Source: Bacteroidales bacterium UBA1309 (GTDB taxonomy: Bacteria; Bacteroidota; Bacteroidia; Bacteroidales; Dysgonomonadaceae). From it: 64,000 nucleotides of DNA. Below the pieces are notes generated by a model that was given only the letters and a program-made list of their open reading frames with translations, had not been told where the DNA came from and did no database searches. Shown piece after piece: positions 8,803-17,689 of this stretch; the stretch's first letter is position 1; each line of letters begins with the position of its first letter. The position numbers were made by a program, and so were the translations under genes. The stretch spans positions 62,001 to 126,000 of the forward strand of contig DBTT01000038.1 of the NCBI GenBank assembly GCA_002307185.1, written 5' to 3'.

Positions 8803-9744
8803 TTACTCCTTGTATTTAATTTTCCGATAAACATGTTGAATCGTTCTAACAAGCAATGCGCCAAGTTTCGACGAATGAAACTTATACAAAAGGCACATTT
8901 GCATATTCTGCTTCCCTTCTTGTTTCACCTCTTTGGGTAATCCTTCATAATATTGCCACCAAACCTTAAATTCCACCGTAAACGAATTCCAAGGTTTTGT
9001 TCCTGTGTAATGTACTGTGCCGTGTTTCTGCACAGCTTGCCAGTCTTCTTCTGAATAGAACTTGAGAAAAGAAGATTTGTATTGAGGCAAGAAAAATGTA
9101 CGGATGCTGTTGTAATAGGGTGGTAACCCCAGTATTCTCCCTTTGCACAATTGATTGATAACATCTTGGTCTGGAAACTCCAAGTATTTGGCCTTGGATG
9201 CTCCTATAAATTTGGAGACCATGTTTTCTTGGCGCAATTTGGCGAGGTTCATAATCAAAAACCCCGAATTGATGTATTCTCCCGGCTTGCAGCCGATAGC
9301 CTCCAAATGGGGGATTTGAAAATCAAGGGTAGCCTCGAAGACTCCAGCCATGTAATTATCACCCAGCTCAACAGAGCGATATAATTCCGCCAAATTATTC
9401 CGCACAATCACATCGCAATCTATATACATTACCTTTTCGTAATTGGGCAAAAGATCGGGCAGTAACAAGCGATAGGAAGCCGCCACCGTATATTTTTCAT
9501 CCACATAGATATCTGCCAGCCGACCTTCAAGATTCAAATAAGCAAAATTCATCCTTTTACCGCCTAATCTTTCCAATTTGTCTTGCATTCCTTGCGGCAA
9601 GTCTCTACTAAGCAAGATAATTACATCGAATCTATCCGACTCATCCGAATGCTTCAAAACGGACAACAAGCAAGTCACCGCCGGAATAAAATAATTCGGA
9701 GTGAAGGCGAGAATAAGAGGAGTTTCTTTAATAGTGCATCTCAT
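8803..9744 (-). CDS. Glycosyltransferase family 8
   Basis: This 313-residue retaining GT-A enzyme of family GT8 is like LPS galactosyl/glucosyl transferases. It has LILAFTPNYFIPAVTCLLSV at the N-terminus, TVAASYRLLLPDLLP, the metal-binding DxD as VMYIDCDVIVRNNL (about residue 105), the INSGFLIMNL and PDQDVINQL motifs, and the C-terminal VHYTGTKPWN that closes the active site in GT8 proteins. The start ATG overlaps the stop of the upstream GT2 gene by 4 nt. The donor is usually UDP-glucose or UDP-galactose in this family; which one applies here cannot be read from sequence. Confidence 0.92.
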   Translation of the reverse strand: MRCTIKETPLILAFTPNYFIPAVTCLLSVLKHSDESDRFDVIILLSRDLPQGMQDKLERLGGKRMNFAYLNLEGRLADIYVDEKYTVAASYRLLLPDLLPNYEKVMYIDCDVIVRNNLAELYRSVELGDNYMAGVFEATLDFQIPHLEAIGCKPGEYINSGFLIMNLAKLRQENMVSKFIGASKAKYLEFPDQDVINQLCKGRILGLPPYYNSIRTFFLPQYKSSFLKFYSEEDWQAVQKHGTVHYTGTKPWNSFTVEFKVWWQYYEGLPKEVKQEGKQNMQMCLLYKFHSSKLGALLVRTIQHVYRKIKYKE

Positions 9745-10619
9745 CTTCCTACAATTTTTTTACACTTTGTTTTAAGAATGCATTTCCAAACAATGAAATA
9801 ATCCTTAGGGTATCCAAGTAGCCCGATTGCTTTGAGGTAATAAAACATAAATTGAATCGGAAGATTTGCCTTTTTCAATATTTCGAAGGCTACTCTATAG
9901 AGAATAGATGATCCATTGGAATCCATATTATGCGGATTAGTACGAGCTAACGTGAAGGGTAAAATATCACGCCACTTTTTGTAAAAAATTATTAGATTCT
10001 TATAATAAGCCATGTTCAGCGAACCTAAAGAAGAATGGACGAGAATAATTTCTGTATTCACGTAATTGTGTAGCTTTTGCGCAACTTGAAATGTGAAATC
10101 TATATCATACAAATGAAATCTAGAAAAGCTATTTTCATCAAACTTATTTTTCTCCCATATTTCTTTCCTACAAAAAAGGAACATGCCATCCAGAACAGCC
10201 ACTTCAATATTTTCGTGCTTTTCATCGTCTCCATCTAATGTAAAATCATGAATAAGGCTGCCATTTCTTGCCGTTTGTCTATAATGATAATGCAGGGTTT
10301 CTTTATAATGCCAATAAGGGATACCTGAGACTGTTTCTGATCCAGCAAAACCAATAACGCCAGTACTTTCTTCAGAAGCTTTGGTTATTAAAATGTTCCC
10401 CCATCCTTCAGTCAAGACTAACACATCTTCATGCAAAAAGCATAAATATTTTCCTTTCGCATTTGCTGCCAAATTATTATAGACTGTACATATTCCTTTA
10501 GTATTCAAAGTATTATCGTGTATTAAAAGCTCAAAATTACAACCAATATTTTTAATAATATTGGCTCTTAAATTAGAAATAAAAGACTTATTTACAGAGC
10601 AAACAATTACGCTTATCAT
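9741..10619 (-). CDS. Glycosyltransferase family 2 (Glyco_tranf_2_5-like)
   Basis: This 292-residue GT2-type protein opens MISVIVCSVNKSFISNL and has LLIHDNTLNTKGICTVYNNL, then KYLCFLHEDVLVL, in which HED takes the place of the usual DxD, and a LDGMFLFCRKEIWEK acceptor-side motif. This pattern fits the Glyco_tranf_2_5 subgroup. I chose the ATG at 10619, 37 nt after the upstream stop; the open frame up to 10706 adds residues unlike any GT2 start and overlaps the upstream gene. It overlaps the GT8 gene by 4 nt. It probably adds a sugar of the repeat unit. Confidence 0.8.
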   Translation of the reverse strand: MISVIVCSVNKSFISNLRANIIKNIGCNFELLIHDNTLNTKGICTVYNNLAANAKGKYLCFLHEDVLVLTEGWGNILITKASEESTGVIGFAGSETVSGIPYWHYKETLHYHYRQTARNGSLIHDFTLDGDDEKHENIEVAVLDGMFLFCRKEIWEKNKFDENSFSRFHLYDIDFTFQVAQKLHNYVNTEIILVHSSLGSLNMAYYKNLIIFYKKWRDILPFTLARTNPHNMDSNGSSILYRVAFEILKKANLPIQFMFYYLKAIGLLGYPKDYFIVWKCILKTKCKKIVGR

Positions 10620-10656
10620 AATATTATAACCTATAATCACATCAGACCAATACTGT

Positions 10657-11586
10657 TCAATTCTTTTGAGACACCTTATCAACAAAAAAACGAAATAACA
10701 TTCCAATCTTGTCCCTCTTAGTTAGCAACTCACATTTCCAAATCCAATCTACTCTTGAAAAAGGCAGGTGTTTAATCACTAAGTTGTAATAATCATATTT
10801 ACACTTTCTATATAATTTATCCCATTGGATATGTTTATAATAGAACAAATCATTTTCATCCGTTGGCTTTGCGTATCGAAGCCCATCTAACCATCTAAAT
10901 AGGAGTGTATTTGCCTCCATCTTTTCTTTCAAACGACCTTTGTTACTTGAAAGATGGATAGTTGAGACACGGAACTTAAATAGCATTTCGGAAGTGTTGA
11001 CAACCCCGTTTTCTGCCATATTAATTGTAGATGCTGTGTCGGATCCAAATGCACAAGGAAAATCAATAAATCTCTTTCCTTTAATGACAGAAGCCCGAAA
11101 CATAAAATTGCCGATGCAAGTGAATGCCGTTGCCTGTAGCCAGTAATATAGAAAGCCATATTTTGAACAATATTCGGGAAGAATACCGTCAATTCCGATC
11201 AAATCCCCCTCCTCGTCAATCTGTTCCACCCTTGTTCGAATCAAATCCACTTGTGGGTATCTTTCGGCAAGGCGGACACATTCGCCGAGGAAATCGGGAT
11301 GGTACAAATCATCGTCTGCTGCCAGAACGATATAGTCTCCTTTTGCATATCCAATGCAATGGTTCCATTGCTCAACTAAACTTCGTCCCCCAATATTCTC
11401 CTTATTTCGATAAAACCTGATTCTTTCATCGGTGTAAGAGGATACAATGCATTCTAAATTTTCAGGCGAGCAATCGTCCACAATGACCAACTCGAAGTTG
11501 TTATAGGATTGTTTCAAGATGCTGTCTATCGCTAAACTCAAGAATCTGGCTTTGTAAGCTGGAAGTACAAATGATATAAAAAGCAT
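10657..11586 (-). CDS. Glycosyltransferase family 2
   Basis: This 309-residue GT2 enzyme has FVLPAYKARFLSLAIDSIL, LVIVDDCSPENLE, then IVLAADDDLYHPDFL as the metal/donor motif, a standard GT-A layout. The frame is open three codons upstream from a TTG at 11595, but the ATG at 11586 (MLFISFVLP) is the natural start and sits 6 nt after the TGA of the acetyltransferase gene. The C-terminal part is rich in Lys, Arg and aromatic residues. Its place in the operon suggests assembly of the repeat unit; donor unknown. Confidence 0.87.
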   Translation of the reverse strand: MLFISFVLPAYKARFLSLAIDSILKQSYNNFELVIVDDCSPENLECIVSSYTDERIRFYRNKENIGGRSLVEQWNHCIGYAKGDYIVLAADDDLYHPDFLGECVRLAERYPQVDLIRTRVEQIDEEGDLIGIDGILPEYCSKYGFLYYWLQATAFTCIGNFMFRASVIKGKRFIDFPCAFGSDTASTINMAENGVVNTSEMLFKFRVSTIHLSSNKGRLKEKMEANTLLFRWLDGLRYAKPTDENDLFYYKHIQWDKLYRKCKYDYYNLVIKHLPFSRVDWIWKCELLTKRDKIGMLFRFFVDKVSQKN

Positions 11587-11591
11587 ACCGT

Positions 11592-12143
11592 TCAAATTTT
11601 ATATATTATTTTGGCTGGAATCCCCACCACTGTTACATTCTCCTCCAATATAGATCTCGTCACCACAGCACCCGCCCCAATCTTTACGCCATCTGCAATC
11701 GTTATCCCGCCCAATATCTGCGCATTCTGCCCGATGTCAACATGATCGCCGATAACGGGTGAGTCATCAGGGAACGTCCCCTTGCTTCCGATACAACAAT
11801 TTCCGTGGATGGTACAATTCTTTCCGATTCTCGATTTGGGGTTCACAATGATAGAGCCATAATGATATATTTTCAGTCCGGAATCAAAGCAGCCAGCGGC
11901 GATAAAGAATCCGAGTTTCCGACCGAGCCTGTTTTTCTTCCGCTGGTAATAATATTTTAGCCATTTGTTAGGCTTATGGAAGGTATAGTATTCTTCAGAA
12001 CGTAAACTTTTCAGATAACGGCGAAGCCAATATTGCTCGGTCTGGAGCATCCAATCCAGAAAATGTTCTTTGGATAAGAAAGGAAAATAATCCATCCTGT
12101 CGTAGGCTATATAAGTCTTGAGGTCTATATTAACTTGTTTCAT
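11592..12143 (-). CDS. CysE-like hexapeptide-repeat acetyltransferase
   Basis: This 183-residue protein has a mostly helical N-terminal half and a left-handed beta-helix C-terminal half built of hexapeptide repeats (GKNCTIHGNCCIG, IGDHVDIGQNAQILGGITIADGVKIGAGAVVT), closing with VVGIPAKII as in serine acetyltransferases. In capsule loci such proteins O-acetylate or N-acetylate a sugar with acetyl-CoA, and this is the preferred reading; a true CysE is less likely because of context and size. The start at ATG 12143 is preferred to the upstream TTG at 12152 and lies 28 nt after the preceding stop. Confidence 0.85.
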   Translation of the reverse strand: MKQVNIDLKTYIAYDRMDYFPFLSKEHFLDWMLQTEQYWLRRYLKSLRSEEYYTFHKPNKWLKYYYQRKKNRLGRKLGFFIAAGCFDSGLKIYHYGSIIVNPKSRIGKNCTIHGNCCIGSKGTFPDDSPVIGDHVDIGQNAQILGGITIADGVKIGAGAVVTRSILEENVTVVGIPAKIIYKI

Positions 12144-12171
12144 GAAACGCAATCATATTATGTAAGATATA

Positions 12172-13101
12172 TTAGTTTACATATTGGCTTAATACCTGTT
12201 TCAGTTTGTCAGCATCTACATTTTTATACGTCAGCTTGTGGATTCCGCTTTGTGCGAATATATCCCGATACGTGACAAAGTTGCATCCCCCATTTATTTT
12301 GGCCTGCAGAAGGTGTGGAATGGTATCGCTCACCACCGGGCATTTATGTCCAGCCAGCTGATTTTCCATCAATTCGCTGTATAGTATCTGGAAGAAAAAA
12401 TAATCAACAATACCCTCCTGCGTCTTCCAATAATGCAAGATTAAATCAAGCAGGGCGGAAACTACAAGGCTGTCTTTCTTTGCAAAAATGATACTATTCA
12501 ACATCCGTACTCTAAAGCCGGGTCGCCATCCCCAATAGTATGCGTAGGAATTCTCCCAATATCTTTTATGGACTTCATTCCAATCGCGCTGATACACAAA
12601 ATAGTCAAGTTCGGCGAAGTTGTTTGGCAAAGTCCCCGTCAATAAGACGGTGGCATCTAACCAAACGCCACCATAAGTCTTCAATAATGCCAAGCGTAAT
12701 AAGTCGGAAAAAAAAGTGCGGTTAAATTCCGGGGTTTCCCTTTTCTTCCCAATCGATTCAGGAAAATCAAGATATTCATTTATTGTATCATCAGACAACC
12801 GGATTATTTGGTATTGTCCCTTGTGTTTCTCCACCGAGTGGAAGCAAATTTGTACTATTTCGGGAAGTTTATTTATATCAAGTCCTTGTCCCCAGTATTG
12901 CCAAATAATTTTATTTTCTGGTAATCTTTTTTTAGGCGCAAAAGAAAATCGCTCTATCTCGTTATTAAGATAGGCAACTACCAGAGGATGCCAGAAATGT
13001 GCAACCCGGCGGTGTTGTTCCAAGATCTTTCGTTCTCGTATCACCCGCCAATATTTCTGTACGAAAGGCAGCCTTGACAAAGTATGTAGGATATAGGTCA
13101 T
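12172..13101 (-). CDS. Capsular polysaccharide synthesis protein (Caps_synth, GT32-like)
   Basis: This 309-residue protein of the capsular polysaccharide synthesis family is a GT-A glycosyltransferase related to GT32. Visible motifs are KIIWQYWGQGLDINKLPEI near residue 65, a QIIRLSDDTINEYLDFPE segment, then FFSDLLRLALLKTYGGVWLD near residue 140, where the GGVWLD segment carries the DxD-type metal site (WLDATV). The first 40 residues are basic and amphipathic. The ATG at 13101 overlaps the stop of a possible small gene by 4 nt. It probably adds an early sugar of the repeat; donor not known. Confidence 0.85.
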   Translation of the reverse strand: MTYILHTLSRLPFVQKYWRVIRERKILEQHRRVAHFWHPLVVAYLNNEIERFSFAPKKRLPENKIIWQYWGQGLDINKLPEIVQICFHSVEKHKGQYQIIRLSDDTINEYLDFPESIGKKRETPEFNRTFFSDLLRLALLKTYGGVWLDATVLLTGTLPNNFAELDYFVYQRDWNEVHKRYWENSYAYYWGWRPGFRVRMLNSIIFAKKDSLVVSALLDLILHYWKTQEGIVDYFFFQILYSELMENQLAGHKCPVVSDTIPHLLQAKINGGCNFVTYRDIFAQSGIHKLTYKNVDADKLKQVLSQYVN

Positions 13102-13322
13102 GTGTTCATATTATTAACGAAAGGTGCACTCAATATAATTAGTGACGGATTACTTTTGTGTTCCATTAAGTAATATCCCTGTGCATCAGTGGAAAACGAA
13201 CAGCAGGTATTTATTGCAAAGCAGTAGTTTGTCACGGAATACACTGTGTAATCAACTGCATTGTTTGATTTTAAATCGATGGATTGCTCCGTTTTTCCGA
13301 TTACTATGAAAATATTCCTCAT
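13098..13322 (-). CDS. Possible small hypothetical protein (74 aa)
   Basis: I do not recognise this frame. From ATG 13322 it encodes 74 residues opening MRNIFIVIGKTEQSIDL, with four cysteines, no clear membrane segment, and a TGA that overlaps the ATG of the capsule-synthesis gene by 4 nt, the same coupling seen elsewhere in this operon. It lies 63 nt downstream of the HU-like gene. The coupling and position argue for a real gene; the short length and unremarkable composition argue against. It may be only a spacer between the HU-like gene and the first GT of this segment. Confidence 0.35.
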   Translation of the reverse strand: MRNIFIVIGKTEQSIDLKSNNAVDYTVYSVTNYCFAINTCCSFSTDAQGYYLMEHKSNPSLIILSAPFVNNMNT

Positions 13323-13385
13323 TGCACAGCCAATTGGGATCGGAGGAAAACGAAGCAATCTGAAGTCTATGTGTCTAATGTCCCC

Positions 13386-13757
13386 TTATGCTTGTTCATA
13401 GGGAATATCTGAGAGTTCTTTCTTTACCGAAGTGCTGGGTGTGAAAATCACCCGGGGTTCAATGGTTGCAGTATTGAAAGTTTCGATTGTGTCAGCTCCT
13501 TGGCTTGAAAGTGAGAGGCGCAACGTGCCAAACTCGCCAAGCTGCACGCTAAAGCCATCTCTCAGGTATGCGGGCAATTGATCTACAAAATTGCTCAATA
13601 CATTCTCGATGTCTCCCCGTGTGAGTGAAGATCGTCCGGCGATGTCTTTTGATATGACTTTCAGGTCTTTCGTTCCAAGATTCACGGCATTGGCATACCA
13701 TTTGGCCGGTTTCGACAGGTCGGAAGGGTTTTTTCGTTCCACTAATTTAATTTTCAT
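13386..13757 (-). CDS. HU/IHF-like DNA-binding protein (Bacteroidota histone-like family)
   Basis: This 123-residue protein of the Bacteroidota HU-like family has an extra N-terminal stretch (MKIKLVERKNPSDLSKPAKW) before the HU fold, then TRGDIENVLSNFVDQLPAYL and the beta-arm entry QLGEFGTLRLSLSSQG. A C-terminal tail (SVKKELSDIPYEQA) replaces the basic end of canonical HU. It may bend DNA or act as a local regulator. It is the first gene after a 424-nt leader with strong inverted repeats and a candidate promoter, so it probably heads the second segment of the polysaccharide locus. A role in controlling the locus is inference. Confidence 0.85.
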   Translation of the reverse strand: MKIKLVERKNPSDLSKPAKWYANAVNLGTKDLKVISKDIAGRSSLTRGDIENVLSNFVDQLPAYLRDGFSVQLGEFGTLRLSLSSQGADTIETFNTATIEPRVIFTPSTSVKKELSDIPYEQA

Positions 13758-14095
13758 CGTTTATGATAAGATTAAATGAATAAATGTCCGGGTTGTTTTT
13801 CCCGGCAGTTAACGAACACTTGTATTTGTTGTGCAGTAAGGACATTTCCAAATTATTCAAGGAAGCGGCAAAATTTTCTCTTAGGAAGAAATTTTCTTCC
13901 TCCCTGTTGCAGCAAAACTTTCTCCTAAGAGAAAATTCTGCTGCAACAGTATATAATTCTTCAGGGGCAAAAGTCCCTAATGTAGGATACGGCTTGCAAT
14001 TTGTTGATTTGGCAGTTATCATGAGCTTTTGTTGTGTTAGTGAGCCGAAAAGTGCCTGATAGGCAAGCAACTTTGCTGGCTTTCTGAGATTTTTA
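13758..14095 (-). promoter_or_regulatory. Long folded leader ahead of second polysaccharide segment
   Basis: This leader of over 300 nt lies between a candidate minus-strand promoter and the HU-like gene. It contains three linked inverted repeats: an 11-bp perfect stem with arms 13904-13914 and 13939-13949 enclosing an inner TTTCTC/GAGAAA pair; a GGAAGAAA/TTTCTTCC stem at 13884-13900; and a 15-bp arm 13872-13886 that can instead pair with 13923-13937 inside the first stem. The last pairing excludes the first, so the leader has two alternative folds. Bacteroidales capsule loci are often regulated at their leaders by antitermination. No UpxY-like gene lies in this window, so that mechanism is only an analogy. 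Confidence 0.5.
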
Positions 14096-14103
14096 CAAAA
14101 ATA
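14096..14103 (-). promoter_or_regulatory. Candidate -7 element for second polysaccharide segment
   Basis: On the minus strand this reads TATTTTTG, an exact match to the Bacteroidota TAnnTTTG -7 pattern. A TTTG (CAAA on the plus strand at 14129-14132) lies 25 nt further upstream, somewhat longer than the ideal spacing of about 20. It sits between the GT2 stop at 14182 and the HU-like gene and would give the leader described separately. Confidence 0.4.
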
Positions 14104-14181
14104 GCATTTATTTTTAAAAGTACCGTTGCAAAGAGGTTTGAATTTTGGATTAATTTTTCGTGGACATATACTTAAGTCGTG

Positions 14182-15165
14182 CTAGAGGTAGCGTTTTTGG
14201 GACTTGACATAAAATGATAACAAGAAATAGAGCCTCTGCTTCATCATGAAGTTAAATACACATAGCCGTAATCCTTTTAGAACGTATTTGTCATCATAAA
14301 ACATACTCCTAACCAGTGGAGATTGATGGTACACCTTTAGCTTATTGCAAATATAAGGAATGCTATGCTTGGACAATTCAATGACATATCGGTGAAAGAA
14401 ATACATTTGAACATTTAATTTCCACTCGGTAAGATCTGTTTGGAAAGCCTCTTCCAACATCGAATATGAAGGCAACAGCAAATTGATTGTATAAACGAAT
14501 AAGTCCTCGGTAATACCCTTTCTTGACAAATTGTTGTTATCCCTATTGTAATAATACCCCTCAAAAGATAATAATTTCACACTCCTAACTTTCTGTAAAT
14601 ATTGGTTGACCCATAAAGTATCTTCTCCTGTAAATATTTTTTCATCAAAATAGAGGCCGTTTCTTATTATTATCGACCTTTTAAACAATTTGGCCCAAGG
14701 CATTGAGAATCCTGTATATATGTGTGTATGCAGGCATTGGCCTATGTCTTGTAAGTCAAGGTATTTTTGCTCAGGATAATTTCGAACTATGTTTGATGGC
14801 AAAATAACATAGGAAGTTAAGGCCACATCGTATTTTGAATTTTCATTCAACACTTTAAGTAAGTCAGGAGCAATCCAATCATCTGAATCGCAAAAAACAA
14901 TGTATTCTCCCTGTGCATTATATATCCCCATATTGCGCGCAGAACTAACGCCTCCATTCTTCTTGTGAAATACTTTTATGCGAGAATCTATTGAAGCATA
15001 TTTCTCAAGAATACTGCTTGAACTATCTGTTGAGCCGTCATTAATTAGAATTAGCTCAAAATCAACAAAGCTTTGAGCAAGTATGCTATCAATGCATCTG
15101 CGAACTGTAATTTCCGCATTATAAACCGGAACGATGACTGAAATGGCGATAGTTGGATGTTCCAT
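14182..15165 (-). CDS. Glycosyltransferase family 2
   Basis: This 327-residue GT2 enzyme has AISVIVPVYNAEITVRRCID, LILINDGSTDSSSSIL, GGVSSARNMGIYNAQGEYI and the metal motif FCDSDDWIAPDLL, followed by the acceptor-side GEDTLWVNQYL. All elements of a complete GT-A catalytic domain are present, with a C-terminal region of about 100 residues rich in aromatics. I start it at ATG 15165 (MEHPTIAIS), 1 nt after the stop of the pyruvyltransferase; the open frame to 15192 would overlap that gene. It is the last gene before the internal leader. Confidence 0.88.
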   Translation of the reverse strand: MEHPTIAISVIVPVYNAEITVRRCIDSILAQSFVDFELILINDGSTDSSSSILEKYASIDSRIKVFHKKNGGVSSARNMGIYNAQGEYIVFCDSDDWIAPDLLKVLNENSKYDVALTSYVILPSNIVRNYPEQKYLDLQDIGQCLHTHIYTGFSMPWAKLFKRSIIIRNGLYFDEKIFTGEDTLWVNQYLQKVRSVKLLSFEGYYYNRDNNNLSRKGITEDLFVYTINLLLPSYSMLEEAFQTDLTEWKLNVQMYFFHRYVIELSKHSIPYICNKLKVYHQSPLVRSMFYDDKYVLKGLRLCVFNFMMKQRLYFLLSFYVKSQKRYL

Positions 15166-15166
15166 A

Positions 15167-16060
15167 CTATGAATGCTTATGCTGCTCAACAAGTAATTGG
15201 TATTTTTTGTCCAATTGAAATGGTGTGGCAGATAATAAACTAATCTGAATATTTGAAAGCGACGTGTTTATTTGAGTTTTGTCCGTATTATCTTCAAACA
15301 AGCTCAACCAATTGGAATCTTTTTCTAAGATTTCCTCAATATTTTCAAAGCCTAGGTACATAGGGATGCCGACAGAGCTGAAATAATCGTGAAACTTGAA
15401 GCCATCCGTGTCGATGTATCCCTTTTTTATCCAAAGTGCAGGTATTCCGTAGGCATGAGCCACAATGATCCCGTGCAATGATGTAGAAAGGACATATTCG
15501 CAGGCGGTGATTTCATCCACCACCGAATCTATGTCCCGTGTTCTTAAATCTATCACTTTGTATTTCTGCCCATATCTGTTTTGAAAATATTCGACTTCTT
15601 TCCAGTGAGGGATAACACCCAATCGATATTTTTTAGTAGGACTCGGTTTTATCCATAGCGGGAGCAATAAAGCCGGGTCTCCATGCACGTTGCATCCAGA
15701 GAAACCATCCTTCTTCAGTTTGTCATCAGTAAGCTTGCCTCTTACGGCATAAGTTTTCCCTCCTTTAAAACTTTCCGCATTATTCATAAATCCCGATCCC
15801 CAAATCAGGCCGTTTTCATCCACCCAGCTTATGATAGAACCAATGCCTACTACAACTTGTTGAAAGGGGAATCGGATTGTATGGAACTCTTTGAAGTTTA
15901 AAGATAAGAGGCTTCTCAAAACAATACAGATTCTTTCGGATATGGAAAAATCCAAATTTTTAAATTGAATTTTTGTTCCTGAAAGCTCTTCAACCAGCCT
16001 TGGACTCAAAGCATCTCCAAAGTTATCGTTATCCCAATATACAATATTAATTTTCTTCAT
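15167..16060 (-). CDS. Polysaccharide pyruvyl transferase family protein
   Basis: This 297-residue protein of the polysaccharide pyruvyltransferase family (CsaB/WcaK-like) normally transfers pyruvate from phosphoenolpyruvate as a ketal to a sugar, adding negative charge to the glycan. Supporting stretches are INIVYWDNDNFGDALSP at the N-terminus, VVGIGSII, LIWGSGFM, YAVRGKLTDDKLK and the C-terminal STSLHGIIVAHAYGIPA motif, where the SLHG His is invariant in the family. It is unusual only in being at the short end of the family. It overlaps no neighbour and lies between the flippase and a GT2. Confidence 0.88.
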   Translation of the reverse strand: MKKINIVYWDNDNFGDALSPRLVEELSGTKIQFKNLDFSISERICIVLRSLLSLNFKEFHTIRFPFQQVVVGIGSIISWVDENGLIWGSGFMNNAESFKGGKTYAVRGKLTDDKLKKDGFSGCNVHGDPALLLPLWIKPSPTKKYRLGVIPHWKEVEYFQNRYGQKYKVIDLRTRDIDSVVDEITACEYVLSTSLHGIIVAHAYGIPALWIKKGYIDTDGFKFHDYFSSVGIPMYLGFENIEEILEKDSNWLSLFEDNTDKTQINTSLSNIQISLLSATPFQLDKKYQLLVEQHKHS

Positions 16061-16097
16061 TCTTTTTTAGGGTATGATGTTGCAATTTATTTATAAA

Positions 16098-17636
16098 CTA
16101 TTGTTTTTGTTGGATTTCATCTTTGAGGCCTATTTTTGATCGCACTAAATTTGAAACCAACAATTTTTCATTTCGATCCATTGCTATAAAAAAAGAGAGT
16201 AACCCAACAGATAGAATTGTTGCAACTGACACGCAAATCAATCTAGCGATGGGGTTCGAGACTAATAGATAGAGGCAATAGGGTAATATGGGCGATAAAA
16301 TAAAAACTAAAGCAGATTTGAAAATGACTTTTTCTAAATAATCTTTTAAAGAAAGGTCTATCATTGGCCGAATAAGTAGAATGCGAACCGCCTGTCCAAT
16401 GATAGCTATAAATAGATGTATCAAAAAAACAGATTCGGGAGAGAAGCCTAATTTTAATGCCACATAGCTAATAGGGATTATCAACAAGAGCAAACTTCCT
16501 AGTATTGACTGGTAAGTTTTGATATTCCCTGTCGCTTTTGCAGCAAAAATGAGTGGATTAGCCAAACAGTCGATTAAAGAAATGACGAGCATTATCCTTA
16601 CAAAATTAACCGTATGGTCGGGGACAATTTTTAGCCACCAGGACAATAAATTTTTAGTTTCAAAGAACACTGGCATGGATAATAATAGCAGGAGGAAAAA
16701 AGAATATTTTGAACTCGCATAAATCAGCCGGTGCATATTGGCCAAATCGTTTGTAGCATAGCTTTTAGTTATTTGTGGATTGATTGCTGTTTGAAATCCA
16801 CCAACAAAGCGGGACACAACGCTCTGGACCTGCACGGCAATTCCCCGGGCTGCATTCATGGTGACGCCAAAAAATATATTTAGAAGTATATTCAACCCTT
16901 CTGTGAACATCAGGACAGCCGAATCGCCAAACAAACTCCATCCGGCAAAGGAGGTCATCTCTTTAAACAATTTCTTATCCCATCTGATTCCAATACGAAC
17001 TTCTTCAAACTGCCGGTAACAATATATTAAATAAATCGTTTGCATTATAAGTTGTACAATTAATAGCAATACGGCATAAGTAATTAGTTTATCAAAGTCA
17101 ATCACCTGCAAAGCATAGACTATGATGAGCTTGAAGATCATATCCAGAATCGTGAAATAGGCGAAAATACTCATCTTTTCATGGGCTATGATGGCTGCTC
17201 CATATGGGACATTAATGATAGCTGTCATTGTGCTCAAGACAGAGAAATGAAAAACCCAAAGAGCGGCATCTAATTTTTGAGGAGGGATTTCCAGGTAGGT
17301 TTTGATAAACCAAAAACCAATAATTTCCGCAGTAAGTCCAACTCCCACTGCGATCAGTACATGAATCGAAAGGCTCATGCTGAACACGGTTTTGAGCCGG
17401 TTCAAATTTCCACGGCCTAATTCAAATGTAATGTACCGGCTTGAAGAGGAGGACATGGCCGAGTTGAGTATCGTTAACATCCCCACGATACCTCCTATGA
17501 CATTATAAACTCCAAAATCAGCTACGCCTAAAACATTAAGGACAACACGTGAGGTATAGAAACCTATCAGCATGCTGAATATCATTCGAAGATAAAGAGC
17601 AAAGGTGTTTTTGGCGATTGTTTTGTTTGAAGACAT
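16098..17636 (-). CDS. Wzx-type polysaccharide flippase
   Basis: This 512-residue integral membrane protein has about 12 to 14 hydrophobic segments and the polysaccharide-biosynthesis (MOP superfamily) pattern: NTFALYLRMIFSMLIGFYTS at the N-terminus and VLGVADFGVYNVIGGIVGML, with SSSSSRYI in the first loop. Wzx proteins move undecaprenyl-linked repeat units to the periplasmic side of the inner membrane before Wzy joins them. It is the only flippase in the window and lies between the epimerase and pyruvyltransferase genes, which supports assignment to this polysaccharide. Confidence 0.9.
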   Translation of the reverse strand: MSSNKTIAKNTFALYLRMIFSMLIGFYTSRVVLNVLGVADFGVYNVIGGIVGMLTILNSAMSSSSSRYITFELGRGNLNRLKTVFSMSLSIHVLIAVGVGLTAEIIGFWFIKTYLEIPPQKLDAALWVFHFSVLSTMTAIINVPYGAAIIAHEKMSIFAYFTILDMIFKLIIVYALQVIDFDKLITYAVLLLIVQLIMQTIYLIYCYRQFEEVRIGIRWDKKLFKEMTSFAGWSLFGDSAVLMFTEGLNILLNIFFGVTMNAARGIAVQVQSVVSRFVGGFQTAINPQITKSYATNDLANMHRLIYASSKYSFFLLLLLSMPVFFETKNLLSWWLKIVPDHTVNFVRIMLVISLIDCLANPLIFAAKATGNIKTYQSILGSLLLLIIPISYVALKLGFSPESVFLIHLFIAIIGQAVRILLIRPMIDLSLKDYLEKVIFKSALVFILSPILPYCLYLLVSNPIARLICVSVATILSVGLLSFFIAMDRNEKLLVSNLVRSKIGLKDEIQQKQ

Positions 17637-17689
17637 TCAAGTTTATATAATAAAAAATTTGAAGTTGGTATGATCTGATATACTCTTCT

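Noticed and set aside
13872..13949. Invertible capsule promoter of the Bacteroides type
   Set aside because: The inverted repeats are only about 15 bp and 36 bp apart, the enclosed stretch has no promoter match, and no invertase gene is in the window. An RNA fold explains them better.
13747..14070. 107-codon minus-strand frame and 91-codon plus-strand frame across the leader
   Set aside because: Both exist because of the inverted repeats; the translations are low in family-like features and the minus frame overlaps the HU-like start.
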